From NCBI GenBank assembly GCA_017999075.1, contig JAGOBX010000031.1, positions 1 to 14,901 of the forward strand: a DNA stretch of 14,901 nt. The letters are read 5' to 3'. The stretch comes from Candidatus Babelota bacterium (lineage in GTDB: Bacteria; JAGOBX01). The translations under genes were made by a program, and so were the position numbers. This document shows positions 1 to 6,858 of this stretch, piece after piece. Positions within the stretch are counted from its first letter, which is position 1. Each line of letters begins with the position of its first letter. Below the pieces are notes generated by a model. It made no database searches and had not been told where the DNA came from. It saw only the letters and a list, made by a program, of their open reading frames with translations.

Positions 1-1013
1 AATGAATACAGCTCGCGGATTTTATCCGGAATTTCATTGAGAAATTCTGAATTTAAAGAACTGATATTTTTTATTGCTGAAATAAATTCATCCGGAATTT
101 CTGTTTTTGCGGGAGGTATAGGATAATTTAAAGATTTTGCAATATGGACAAAAACAGGAATATCTGAATAAACTACAGGAATTTTATTTGACAATGCTTC
201 AAGAAAAAGAAGACACAATCCTTCGTATCTTGAAGAAATTACAAGAATATCGATTTCTTTAAAAAAAGAATTGATATCTTCAACATATCCGTGAAAAATA
301 ACATTATGTGTTTTATGAAAAATGCTTTCATCAATAATACAGGCAGCATTAAATCCGGCTATATGAAATTCCGCATCTCCGCCATTGCAGGAATATTTTT
401 TTATAATTTCGAAAAAAATGTCGAATCCTTTTTTAAAAAAATCAGGCCTTCCTGCCCAACCGATTTTTAATTTTGAGTTATTTGATTTTTTTCGTTTTTC
501 TGATTTTCCTGATTCTATTCCTGGAGACAGATAGATTGATTTTCGAAATAAAAGTTTAGTCATTAAAAAATCTGAATAGAACAGGTTTGAATGAAAAAAA
601 AACAGAATAGTTTTATCAATATGATAGTATATTTTTTTTTTGAATTTTAAGAATGAAGGCATATATTCGGAATAATAATCGTCATGAATTATTGATGTTG
701 TTTTAATTTTGAATAGCGTTAAAAACATCAGGAAGAATGCAAGAAAATTTGAATAACAGTCATTTGAATGAATTAAATTGATATTATGTGTTTTAATTAT
801 TTTTTTTAAATTAAATAAAGTTTTGAAAAAGTTTTTTTTTTCGTTTGTTATAAAAAATTCAGAACCTGAGTTCAAAGAAGAAGGAGAAGCGATGATATAC
901 GGATATTTTTCCTCAACCAGTATTTTACTGAGTTTTTTTATAAAAATTTCCTGACCGCCGTGTCCGCCGGGATTCAGATTTAATGTAGAAATAAATAATA
1001 TGTTCGGCTTCAT
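1..1013 (-). CDS. GT4-type (GT-B fold) glycosyltransferase, 3' end outside the window
   Basis: The frame starts at ATG 1013 and stays open for 337 codons to the window edge, so the C-terminus is missing. The ATG directly follows the TGA of the lipoprotein gene (0 nt), which suggests translational coupling. The N-terminus (NILFISTLNLNPGG, then HGGQE, residues 4-22) has the Rossmann strand and Gly-rich loop of GT-B enzymes. The C-terminal half begins near residue 183 with GWAGRPD and KKGFDIF (185-200), followed by HIAG, HGYV and the signature YEGLCLLFLEAL (263-274). In that signature Glu264 and Glu272 form the EX7E nucleotide-sugar motif of family GT4. No signal peptide is seen, so a cytoplasmic or membrane-associated enzyme is likely. 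Donor and acceptor sugars cannot be told. A role in surface polysaccharide or surface-protein glycosylation is only inferred from the neighbours. The gene holds two A10 runs and one T9 run. The family call is firm; the role is not. Confidence 0.88.
   Translation of the reverse strand, partial: MKPNILFISTLNLNPGGHGGQEIFIKKLSKILVEEKYPYIIASPSSLNSGSEFFITNEKKNFFKTLFNLKKIIKTHNINLIHSNDCYSNFLAFFLMFLTLFKIKTTSIIHDDYYSEYMPSFLKFKKKIYYHIDKTILFFFHSNLFYSDFLMTKLLFRKSIYLSPGIESGKSEKRKKSNNSKLKIGWAGRPDFFKKGFDIFFEIIKKYSCNGGDAEFHIAGFNAACIIDESIFHKTHNVIFHGYVEDINSFFKEIDILVISSRYEGLCLLFLEALSNKIPVVYSDIPVFVHIAKSLNYPIPPAKTEIPDEFISAIKNISSLNSEFLNEIPDKIRELYS
632..641 (-). repeat. A10 homopolymer within the glycosyltransferase gene
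   Basis: Ten consecutive A residues on the coding strand (T10 on the + strand) encode three Lys codons and the first base of an Ile codon. It is in frame as read and could be a slippage site. It is one of three runs of nine or more bases in this gene (also 594-602 and 832-841). Confidence 0.6.
832..841 (-). repeat. A10 homopolymer within the glycosyltransferase gene
   Basis: Ten consecutive A residues on the coding strand spanning Glu-Lys-Lys-Asn codons near residues 58-61, upstream of all catalytic motifs. A one-base slip here would abolish the enzyme. In so AT-rich a genome the run may be there by chance. Confidence 0.6.
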
Positions 1014-2180
1014 TCATTTCCGGATCAGACTGTCATATTTTGTTTTATAATATTCTGATTTATTTGAATCGTTAAGAAAATTATTATAAACGCAATAAAG
1101 ATTGTAGTAAGAATCAGGGTCAAGAGGATTGATGGAAATTGATTTATTGAAATTGTCTATCGCATCTCCGTATTTGCCGAGTTTTATAAAACATAATCCG
1201 ATATAATTGTATATATTAAAATTCATATTATCCTGTTCAAGGGCTGACTTGAATTCTGACAGTGAAGTTTCGAATTCTCCTTTTTCATAAAATAGAATAC
1301 CTGTATTGATTCTTACTTTAACATTCCAGAAATTGAATTTTATAGCTTGTTTAAAATCATCGAAAGATTCAAGATATAATTTTTGTTTTAATTTTATTAC
1401 TCCTGTTTTATTGTAATAATCTGATTTCACTGAATTGTCTCTTATTTTTGAAACGTCGATTGTTTTTAAAATATTTTCAGCCGCTGCAAAATCTTTTTTG
1501 TCAATATACAAATCTGCAAGAAACATTTCTGGATTAAAGTTCTGTGTATCAGATTTGAGCGCATTTTTGAAATATTTTTCAGCATCATCAAATAAATTAA
1601 GTTTTTTATATATGATTCCGAGATTCGTGTTTGATTCTGCCATTGACTTGTTAAGGTCAGCAGATTTTTTATAATACTCTATTTCTTTTTCAATTTGATT
1701 TTTTTTTCCGTAAATATAAGCTAAATTGAAATATATGTCAGCATCGGTATTTTTTAAATCTATAGCTTTATTTAGAAAAGTTTCGGCTTCTTCGTATTTT
1801 TCCGATTTAATAAAAATAGTAGATAAGATTTTATAAACATTCAACAGATATTCTTTCCGTTTTTCAGAATTTGAATCTTTTATATTTACAGATATTTCTA
1901 ATGCTTTTAAAGCGTTTTGCCAGTCTTTTTCCTGGAAAATGTCATAACTGCTTTTTTTTATTGCGTGTCCGTATAATGAATCTGAAAAACCTAAATAAGA
2001 TTTGGCGCTGTTTCTGCTTTTTAATATTACTTTTTGGTAAGTCTTAGCTGCTTTTAAATAATCGCCGGTTTCTTCGTATTTTTGCGCGCGTTTGAAATCC
2101 TTATAAGCGCATCCGCTCAATAAAATTGAAATTAAAAAAAATATAATAAACAACAAAATATATTTATTCATAACAATCAT
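1014..2180 (-). CDS. TPR-repeat lipoprotein
   Basis: A 388-residue protein that opens with a lipoprotein signal: Lys6, a hydrophobic stretch (residues 7-21) and the lipobox LLSGC with acceptor Cys24, so a lipid-anchored exported protein is expected. The rest is alpha-helical with successive tetratricopeptide repeats, clear at about residues 28-58, 115-145, 147-178, 182-213, 216-240, 253-283, 287-317 and 321-352, with the usual G-Y/F-A-P-like positions (for example YIYGKKNQ, GIIYKKLNLFDDA, CFIKLGKYGDA, INPLDPDSYYN). TPR arrays are binding scaffolds; no enzymatic domain is present. The start ATG lies close (3 nt) to an AAGGA ribosome site in the 9-nt gap after the FapA-like gene. Met4 is an alternative start but is 12 nt from that site. 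The partner is unknown. The position before a glycosyltransferase suggests envelope or surface assembly (inference). Confidence 0.85.
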   Translation of the reverse strand: MIVMNKYILLFIIFFLISILLSGCAYKDFKRAQKYEETGDYLKAAKTYQKVILKSRNSAKSYLGFSDSLYGHAIKKSSYDIFQEKDWQNALKALEISVNIKDSNSEKRKEYLLNVYKILSTIFIKSEKYEEAETFLNKAIDLKNTDADIYFNLAYIYGKKNQIEKEIEYYKKSADLNKSMAESNTNLGIIYKKLNLFDDAEKYFKNALKSDTQNFNPEMFLADLYIDKKDFAAAENILKTIDVSKIRDNSVKSDYYNKTGVIKLKQKLYLESFDDFKQAIKFNFWNVKVRINTGILFYEKGEFETSLSEFKSALEQDNMNFNIYNYIGLCFIKLGKYGDAIDNFNKSISINPLDPDSYYNLYCVYNNFLNDSNKSEYYKTKYDSLIRK

Positions 2181-2189
2181 ATATCCTTT

Positions 2190-5100
2190 TTATTTATCTG
2201 ATTTTTTTTGATGATCTCCGTCTTGAGTTAATCCGGTAGAATTTTTGTTAAGCCATATTTCATCAAATTCTTTCCATTTGATTTCTCCGTTTTCATCGTA
2301 GAAAGTACAGAAATCTATTTCTTCTCTGACTTTGTAAGTTAAATTTCTTATATTTATTTCTATGTTCGTGAAAATTTTTTCTTTTGCAAATATATAACCC
2401 TTTTTATTTTCTCTTAACTTGACCTGAAGACGCTGCAGCTGGTTTGTAAGTTCTCTGAGTTCAAGAGACATTTTTTGATACCGCTCGGTAAGTTTTTTTA
2501 ACAAGTCTTTTTTTTCATTTGATACTGAGGCTTCGTTACCTTTAACTTCATTTACCAGTCTTTGTAAATTTAATCTGGTTTGCATGTATTCGTTTTTTAA
2601 AAAATTCAGTTTTTCCTGGACTATTTCAAGTTCTTTTTTCACATAAGGATCATAGCCTACTTCGATAGTTGTTGCAGTTGCAACTTTTGATCCTATGTTT
2701 TTACAGGCAATAACAGTTCCTGCCCGATATTTTCCGCCGCAAATTAATCCTTTTTTCCCTTTCAAAACAATTAAATCATTTTTAGCAATAACATTAGAAT
2801 GCATAATTGAATCAGTAATGATTATACTTCCTTCTGATTCTATGTTTGCCTGTTCTATAAATTTGGCATAAACGTTTCCTTTTGCCCGTATGATTGCTGA
2901 ACCTTTGCCCTGCACTCCTGCTTTTATATTTATAGTTCCTTCCGCTATTAATTCAGCAGCTTCTACAGCGTTTACTATTATATCTCCGGTTGCTTCTACT
3001 TTAAATCCGTCTTTTACAGCTCCTTTTATAATTACTGTACCGAGAGAAGAAATATTGCCTGTGTTATAATCAACATCTCCGTTTATCTGATAAACATCTT
3101 CGACTTTAATAACATTATTGTCGAACATTACCCATCCTTCAATTTCCGCAAAAAATTTTAATCCGTCATCGGATATCCTTACGTTTTTACCGGGTTTAAT
3201 CGGGATTTCAGGCGGCGGCGGAACAGGAATATCGTTTCCAAAAACATCTTTACCGGATTCTCCGGGAATACCTTTCTGAATTACAGCCAGCATTTGGCCT
3301 TCTATTACATTTACTATGGATGATATGGATTTGAAATCGATTTTTTCATCGCCGATCTCATTTTTATTTGCAGTGTTTTCAAATTTTAATTCTACTTTTG
3401 GAGGCACAGGCTGACTTACAGGTTTTCCCTGCGCAACTTTAATTTTATATTCTTTACTATTTTGTTTTGAAAATGATTCGATAACTTCTTTTGTGGAAAT
3501 ATTTTTAATATCACGCTGCTGTAAATCATGTTCGATTTCAACTATGTTAGGATACACCCCTCCTTTTTTAGGTGGAATTATTTTTATGTAAGCTTCGAGT
3601 TTATCAGGGGATATTTCTATATCAAATTTTCCGTCCAGTTCAAGTTCCGGCTGCCGCGGTCCTATTTTTTTTAATTCTCCTTCCTGATTTTTTACAATTT
3701 CTTCGATTTTTTTTCTGTCAATGTCTCTGTGATATTTTTTTGTTTCAAGCATTGAATGTATATCTTCAATCTCTACAGTTTTTCCGGTCCCCTGTGGTTT
3801 TGTTACGCTCAGCATTAATCCGTCAACAGTATTTTTTAATTCGATTTTTCCATCAACAGGTTTTTCGTCGATCTGCATTACTTTTTTTGATTTTTTTCTT
3901 GTTACTTCTAGTATATAATCTTTTTTTCCAAATCCCAAAACTCCTTTTGATCCTTCCTGAACAATTTTATATTCAAGTTCTGATGGAGGCAAACCCAGAC
4001 TTTTTCCTGCTTTTTCAAGACATTCTTCTATAGTTGAACTAAGCACCTGTATCTTTTCTATTGATACAACCTGCATAGCTTTTTTTCTTACTGCCGCAGG
4101 ATTTTCCCCTTGTTTAACTTCGAAAAATGCTATTTTATAGTCGTTGTCAGTTTTATTTATAGTGATACTTGTCATTTTTTCTTTTGGCAAGTCAAGATAG
4201 TAACCTGCTTTTTCAGATAATTCATTCAGAGTCTTGCCTTCGCCGATAAAACTTCTTCTTATTTTTTTGTAATCGACAAAATTAATTTTGTTCTGGTCAA
4301 GATCAACCTTTTCAGAAAAATTTAAAGAAAGAGGTTTCCTTGAAAGTTTTTCCGCAATTACAGCATTATCTTTAAGAATAAATGAAACTTTATGCATTTC
4401 TTTTTGAACGTTATAAAGCTGTTTGTTTAAATAAATATTGATTCCAGGATAAATTTTTTCTTCCACATTGATTCTTGAATCTTTTCGTTCTGCTATTTTT
4501 TCTTCTGTTTTTTTTATCATATCAAGAATTTTTTTTTCTTCTTCTTTTAAATTGTTTTTTTCTTCTTTTCCATCGTCCAAATCTTTTTGTTCGGTTTCAG
4601 TTAACTGCCCGTTAGCTTTTTTTACTACGAAAGAACTTAATTTTTTATCCAGATCAACAGATCTGTTTTTTATGTATACAAGCCGTTCCTGGCCTTTTTC
4701 AAGTTCGTCTTTTTCATCTCCAAGAAGACCGGCTGTAATATTTGTTGTTGTAAAATTTTCAGAACCAAGCACCTTGCAGTTTAAAAAACTTCCTACCGAA
4801 CACGACCCGCCGACTATTATTTGTTTTTTGCCTACTAATTCAATGCAGTTATTTGCTGAAATATTACTGTTTACTATTGCTTCTTCAACAATAACATTGT
4901 TCCCTGCGCGTACATTTGAGTTTTCTATAAACCTTGAATAAACAGATTCTTTAGAAGTTATTTTGCTTTTCCCATGAGAAGTAATTCCGTTCATAAAGTA
5001 TATATTGCCTTCCGCATAAATGTCAACATCTCCGATGTTTTGTTCTATATATATATCGCCTTTTGAACGTATTTTTATTCCATTAGCCACTTTGCCTTTG

Positions 5101-5624
5101 ATGTATACGGATTTATCATAATTAAGCTGACCGACACCGGCGGGTATTTCTTCATCTATAATATCCATTTCTTCAACTGTCAGATATCTTCCGCGCCATG
5201 AAACAATTCCTTTAACAGTTGAATAAAACCTGGAAAAATCTTCTGTCATCACAACATTTTTTCCGGGATAATACACAACTGAATTATTTATAATTCTCTG
5301 CTGAACAAGCAATAACTGGCCGGGAAGCACAAATTCAAGCATTGCGATTTTTTTGAAGATTTCCGCCGGAGACGTTGTAAGAAGGTTGGAAGATAAACAA
5401 TATGTTACGCTTTTTGACTCATCATTTTTATTTTCTTCAGAGTTCCCGTCTGAATCCTGTTTTTCTTTAGAAATTCCGCTTTTAGTTTTTTGTGGAGTTT
5501 GCTGATATATATTTTTTTTTGTGTTTCCTACTAAATCTTCAAGTTCTTTATCGATGTTATCAAATGTTTTATCCAGATCTTCAAAATTTAAATCATGGTC
5601 AGATATATTTACTTTATCGCTCAA
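2190..5624 (-). CDS. Oversized FapA/DUF342-family protein with duplicated beta-helix and internal Jag_N-like domains
   Basis: A 1144-residue protein. Residues 1-72 are charged and low-complexity. Residues about 100-300 form one DUF342-type beta-helix and about 765-990 a second. They align with each other: PGKNV at 120 and 811, GNIYF against GNVYA, RFIE (231) against KFIE (921), GKKQIIVGG (265) against GKKGLICGG (956). Each is followed by a Lys/Glu-rich coiled coil (about 303-383 and 993-1078). Only the second copy keeps the FapA lead motif GKDVFGNDIP (791-800). Between them lies a Jag_N-like domain (521-575; TIEECLEKAGKSLGLP, then GSKGVLGFGKK), a weaker similar unit at 459-505, and two FapA N-terminal-type segments (592-650 and 664-730). 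No signal or transmembrane segment is seen. FapA relatives have been linked to flagellar assembly and polar localisation, but the family's biochemistry is unclear. The start codon is TTG (see the ribosome site). Family sure; function unproven. Confidence 0.88.
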   Translation of the reverse strand: MSDKVNISDHDLNFEDLDKTFDNIDKELEDLVGNTKKNIYQQTPQKTKSGISKEKQDSDGNSEENKNDESKSVTYCLSSNLLTTSPAEIFKKIAMLEFVLPGQLLLVQQRIINNSVVYYPGKNVVMTEDFSRFYSTVKGIVSWRGRYLTVEEMDIIDEEIPAGVGQLNYDKSVYIKGKVANGIKIRSKGDIYIEQNIGDVDIYAEGNIYFMNGITSHGKSKITSKESVYSRFIENSNVRAGNNVIVEEAIVNSNISANNCIELVGKKQIIVGGSCSVGSFLNCKVLGSENFTTTNITAGLLGDEKDELEKGQERLVYIKNRSVDLDKKLSSFVVKKANGQLTETEQKDLDDGKEEKNNLKEEEKKILDMIKKTEEKIAERKDSRINVEEKIYPGINIYLNKQLYNVQKEMHKVSFILKDNAVIAEKLSRKPLSLNFSEKVDLDQNKINFVDYKKIRRSFIGEGKTLNELSEKAGYYLDLPKEKMTSITINKTDNDYKIAFFEVKQGENPAAVRKKAMQVVSIEKIQVLSSTIEECLEKAGKSLGLPPSELEYKIVQEGSKGVLGFGKKDYILEVTRKKSKKVMQIDEKPVDGKIELKNTVDGLMLSVTKPQGTGKTVEIEDIHSMLETKKYHRDIDRKKIEEIVKNQEGELKKIGPRQPELELDGKFDIEISPDKLEAYIKIIPPKKGGVYPNIVEIEHDLQQRDIKNISTKEVIESFSKQNSKEYKIKVAQGKPVSQPVPPKVELKFENTANKNEIGDEKIDFKSISSIVNVIEGQMLAVIQKGIPGESGKDVFGNDIPVPPPPEIPIKPGKNVRISDDGLKFFAEIEGWVMFDNNVIKVEDVYQINGDVDYNTGNISSLGTVIIKGAVKDGFKVEATGDIIVNAVEAAELIAEGTINIKAGVQGKGSAIIRAKGNVYAKFIEQANIESEGSIIITDSIMHSNVIAKNDLIVLKGKKGLICGGKYRAGTVIACKNIGSKVATATTIEVGYDPYVKKELEIVQEKLNFLKNEYMQTRLNLQRLVNEVKGNEASVSNEKKDLLKKLTERYQKMSLELRELTNQLQRLQVKLRENKKGYIFAKEKIFTNIEINIRNLTYKVREEIDFCTFYDENGEIKWKEFDEIWLNKNSTGLTQDGDHQKKSDK

Positions 5625-5705
5625 TTTTTATACTCCTGTACATAAAATTTTGTTAAAAAATTTATTTTAATTAACTTGTTTTAATGATTTTGATATTTTT
5701 ATAAA
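5625..5705 (-). other. 81-nt gap between the STAS and FapA-like genes
   Basis: A nearly pure A/T leader apart from the ribosome site at its 3' end. A TTAACA-like element (5655-5660) exists, but the only -10-like partner at a suitable distance would lie at the start codon, so no promoter is called. A 5-bp GTTAA/TTAAC inverted repeat is A/T-based and too weak to be a terminator. I see nothing else in it. Confidence 0.5.
5633..5637 (-). promoter_or_regulatory. Ribosome-binding site deciding the TTG start of the FapA-like gene
   Basis: AGGAG on the minus strand, 8 nt upstream of TTG 5624-5622. The nearby upstream ATG (around 5643) is in a different frame, and no in-frame ATG with a comparable site is near, so TTG is the best start. 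Confidence 0.75.
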
Positions 5706-6014
5706 TCATTTTGCGTTTTCTATTTCAGATGAATTTATATATATATTAAACACTGTATTTAAACGCGTAATATTGAATATCTGCGTGATTTCTTTGTTAG
5801 TTTCAGGTATTAATAATTTTATGTCGCCTTCGTTAAGTCGTGCTTTTTTCAGAGCGGATATCAGGATTCCGAGACCTGAACTGCATATAAGATTTATTTT
5901 TGTGAAATCAATTACTATATTAAAGTCAGATTTGTTAAAAGATTTTTCTATTTTTGATTTGAAATCTTCGATATTTGATGAACTGATGTTTTCTTCAAGT
6001 TTGATTAAATTCAT
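5706..6014 (-). CDS. STAS-domain anti-sigma-factor-antagonist-type protein
   Basis: A 102-residue single-domain protein of the SpoIIAA/RsbV type. The diagnostic segment is VIDFTKINLICSSGLGILI (34-52): a beta strand, a loop and then SSGLG at the start of a helix. Ser45/Ser46 are at the site phosphorylated by the cognate RsbW/SpoIIAB kinase in family members. The residue before them, normally Asp in DSSG, is Cys44 here. The second half (KLLIPETNKEITQIFNITRL) matches the last strand-helix unit of the fold. The gene follows the pseudo-receiver/kinase fusion after 15 nt and has a strong GGGGGA ribosome site, so the two are very probably made together as a partner-switching pair (inference). The target of the switch is not visible; no sigma factor or phosphatase (RsbU/SpoIIE type) lies in the window. 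Confidence 0.85.
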   Translation of the reverse strand: MNLIKLEENISSSNIEDFKSKIEKSFNKSDFNIVIDFTKINLICSSGLGILISALKKARLNEGDIKLLIPETNKEITQIFNITRLNTVFNIYINSSEIENAK

Positions 6015-6029
6015 TTTAAATATCCCCCA

Positions 6030-6854
6030 TTATAAAAAATACTTAATTATTTCTACACGTCTTCCATTTAAATAGAAGTTTAACTCATCAAAATATATTT
6101 TTGTTAAATATATCCCTCTGCCTGATTCTTTAAAAATAAATTCGTTGTCTGTAGGATCAGGCAGATTTTTGTAATCGAACCCTTCTCCGTTGTCCGTAAC
6201 AATCATTTGAAATTTATCCGGCTCTATAGATAGAACAATATTAACCTTCTTTTTTTCGTCATTTTTATTTCCATGAACTATCGCGTTTAAAATTATTTCA
6301 TTTGCAGCCAGCATGATTGAATTTAAAATATCTGTTTTTTCAGGATGAATGATTCTGAAAATTTCGGTTATATTATAACAGACAGCTCCAACTAAAGATA
6401 CTCTTGAATCAATATCAATTGAATAACGTAACGCTGAACCTTTTAATATTTTAATCCTGTTTTCATAATTAATTCTTATAGGTTTTATTTTATTAATCTC
6501 GGCAGTTAAATCGTCTACGTCAAAAGGTTCAATGAAAAATGAAACTGCTCCGTTTTTCAATATTTGTTTTATCAATTTGACTTCAAAACTCTTTAAGATT
6601 ACTATTAAAGGAATATATAAACAATTTTTGCTGATATATTTTATTAAATCGTCGCTTTCATAATGATTGTCCGAAATATAATTCAGTTCTGATATTATCA
6701 GATCTATATTTTCGTTTTTTAGTATGTCGAAAGACTGGTTTAAATCATTTGCTATAAACGGTATTGCGTTATTCTGAAGAATATACGCGCTTAGAAAATT
6801 TATAAGTTTTGATTTATTGGACGTTATTAAAATATTTTTTCCTGATATATTCAT
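6030..6854 (-). CDS. Degenerate receiver domain fused to an RsbW-type HATPase (anti-sigma/serine-kinase type)
   Basis: A 274-residue two-domain protein. Residues 5-125 have the alternating strand-helix pattern of a CheY-like receiver (KNILITSN, DLIISELNY, IPLIVIL, GAVSFFIEPFD), but the phosphorylation site is lost. The N-terminal acidic pair is Thr11-Ser12, the phospho-Asp position is Glu56, and the Lys before Pro-Phe is Glu109. Residues 145-274 form a GHKL ATPase of the RsbW/SpoIIAB kind: N-box with Glu186, Asn190 and His194 (ANEIILNAIVHGN), DNGEGFD (221-227), and SGRGIYLTKIYFDEL (244-258). It lacks a DHp or HPt domain, so it is not an ordinary histidine kinase. Family members phosphorylate a Ser of a STAS partner, and a STAS gene follows after 15 nt. 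It starts 4 nt after the cheB stop with no clear ribosome site of its own, which points to translational coupling. Conserved ATP-binding boxes suggest an active kinase domain. Confidence 0.85.
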   Translation of the reverse strand: MNISGKNILITSNKSKLINFLSAYILQNNAIPFIANDLNQSFDILKNENIDLIISELNYISDNHYESDDLIKYISKNCLYIPLIVILKSFEVKLIKQILKNGAVSFFIEPFDVDDLTAEINKIKPIRINYENRIKILKGSALRYSIDIDSRVSLVGAVCYNITEIFRIIHPEKTDILNSIMLAANEIILNAIVHGNKNDEKKKVNIVLSIEPDKFQMIVTDNGEGFDYKNLPDPTDNEFIFKESGRGIYLTKIYFDELNFYLNGRRVEIIKYFL

Positions 6855-6858
6855 TTTT

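Noticed and set aside
3572-4033. 153-codon open frame on the + strand, hydrophobic
   Set aside because: Antisense to the Jag_N and FapA N-terminal-type segments of a well-supported gene; composition explained by the opposite strand.
4468-4941. 157-codon open frame on the + strand
   Set aside because: It lies wholly opposite the FapA-like gene, over its coiled-coil region. Its Phe/Ser-rich composition is the mirror of Lys/Glu codons, and no ribosome site is evident.
5640-5705. Promoter before the FapA-like gene
   Set aside because: A/T richness creates many partial -10/-35 matches; none has proper spacing with room for a leader before the TTG start.
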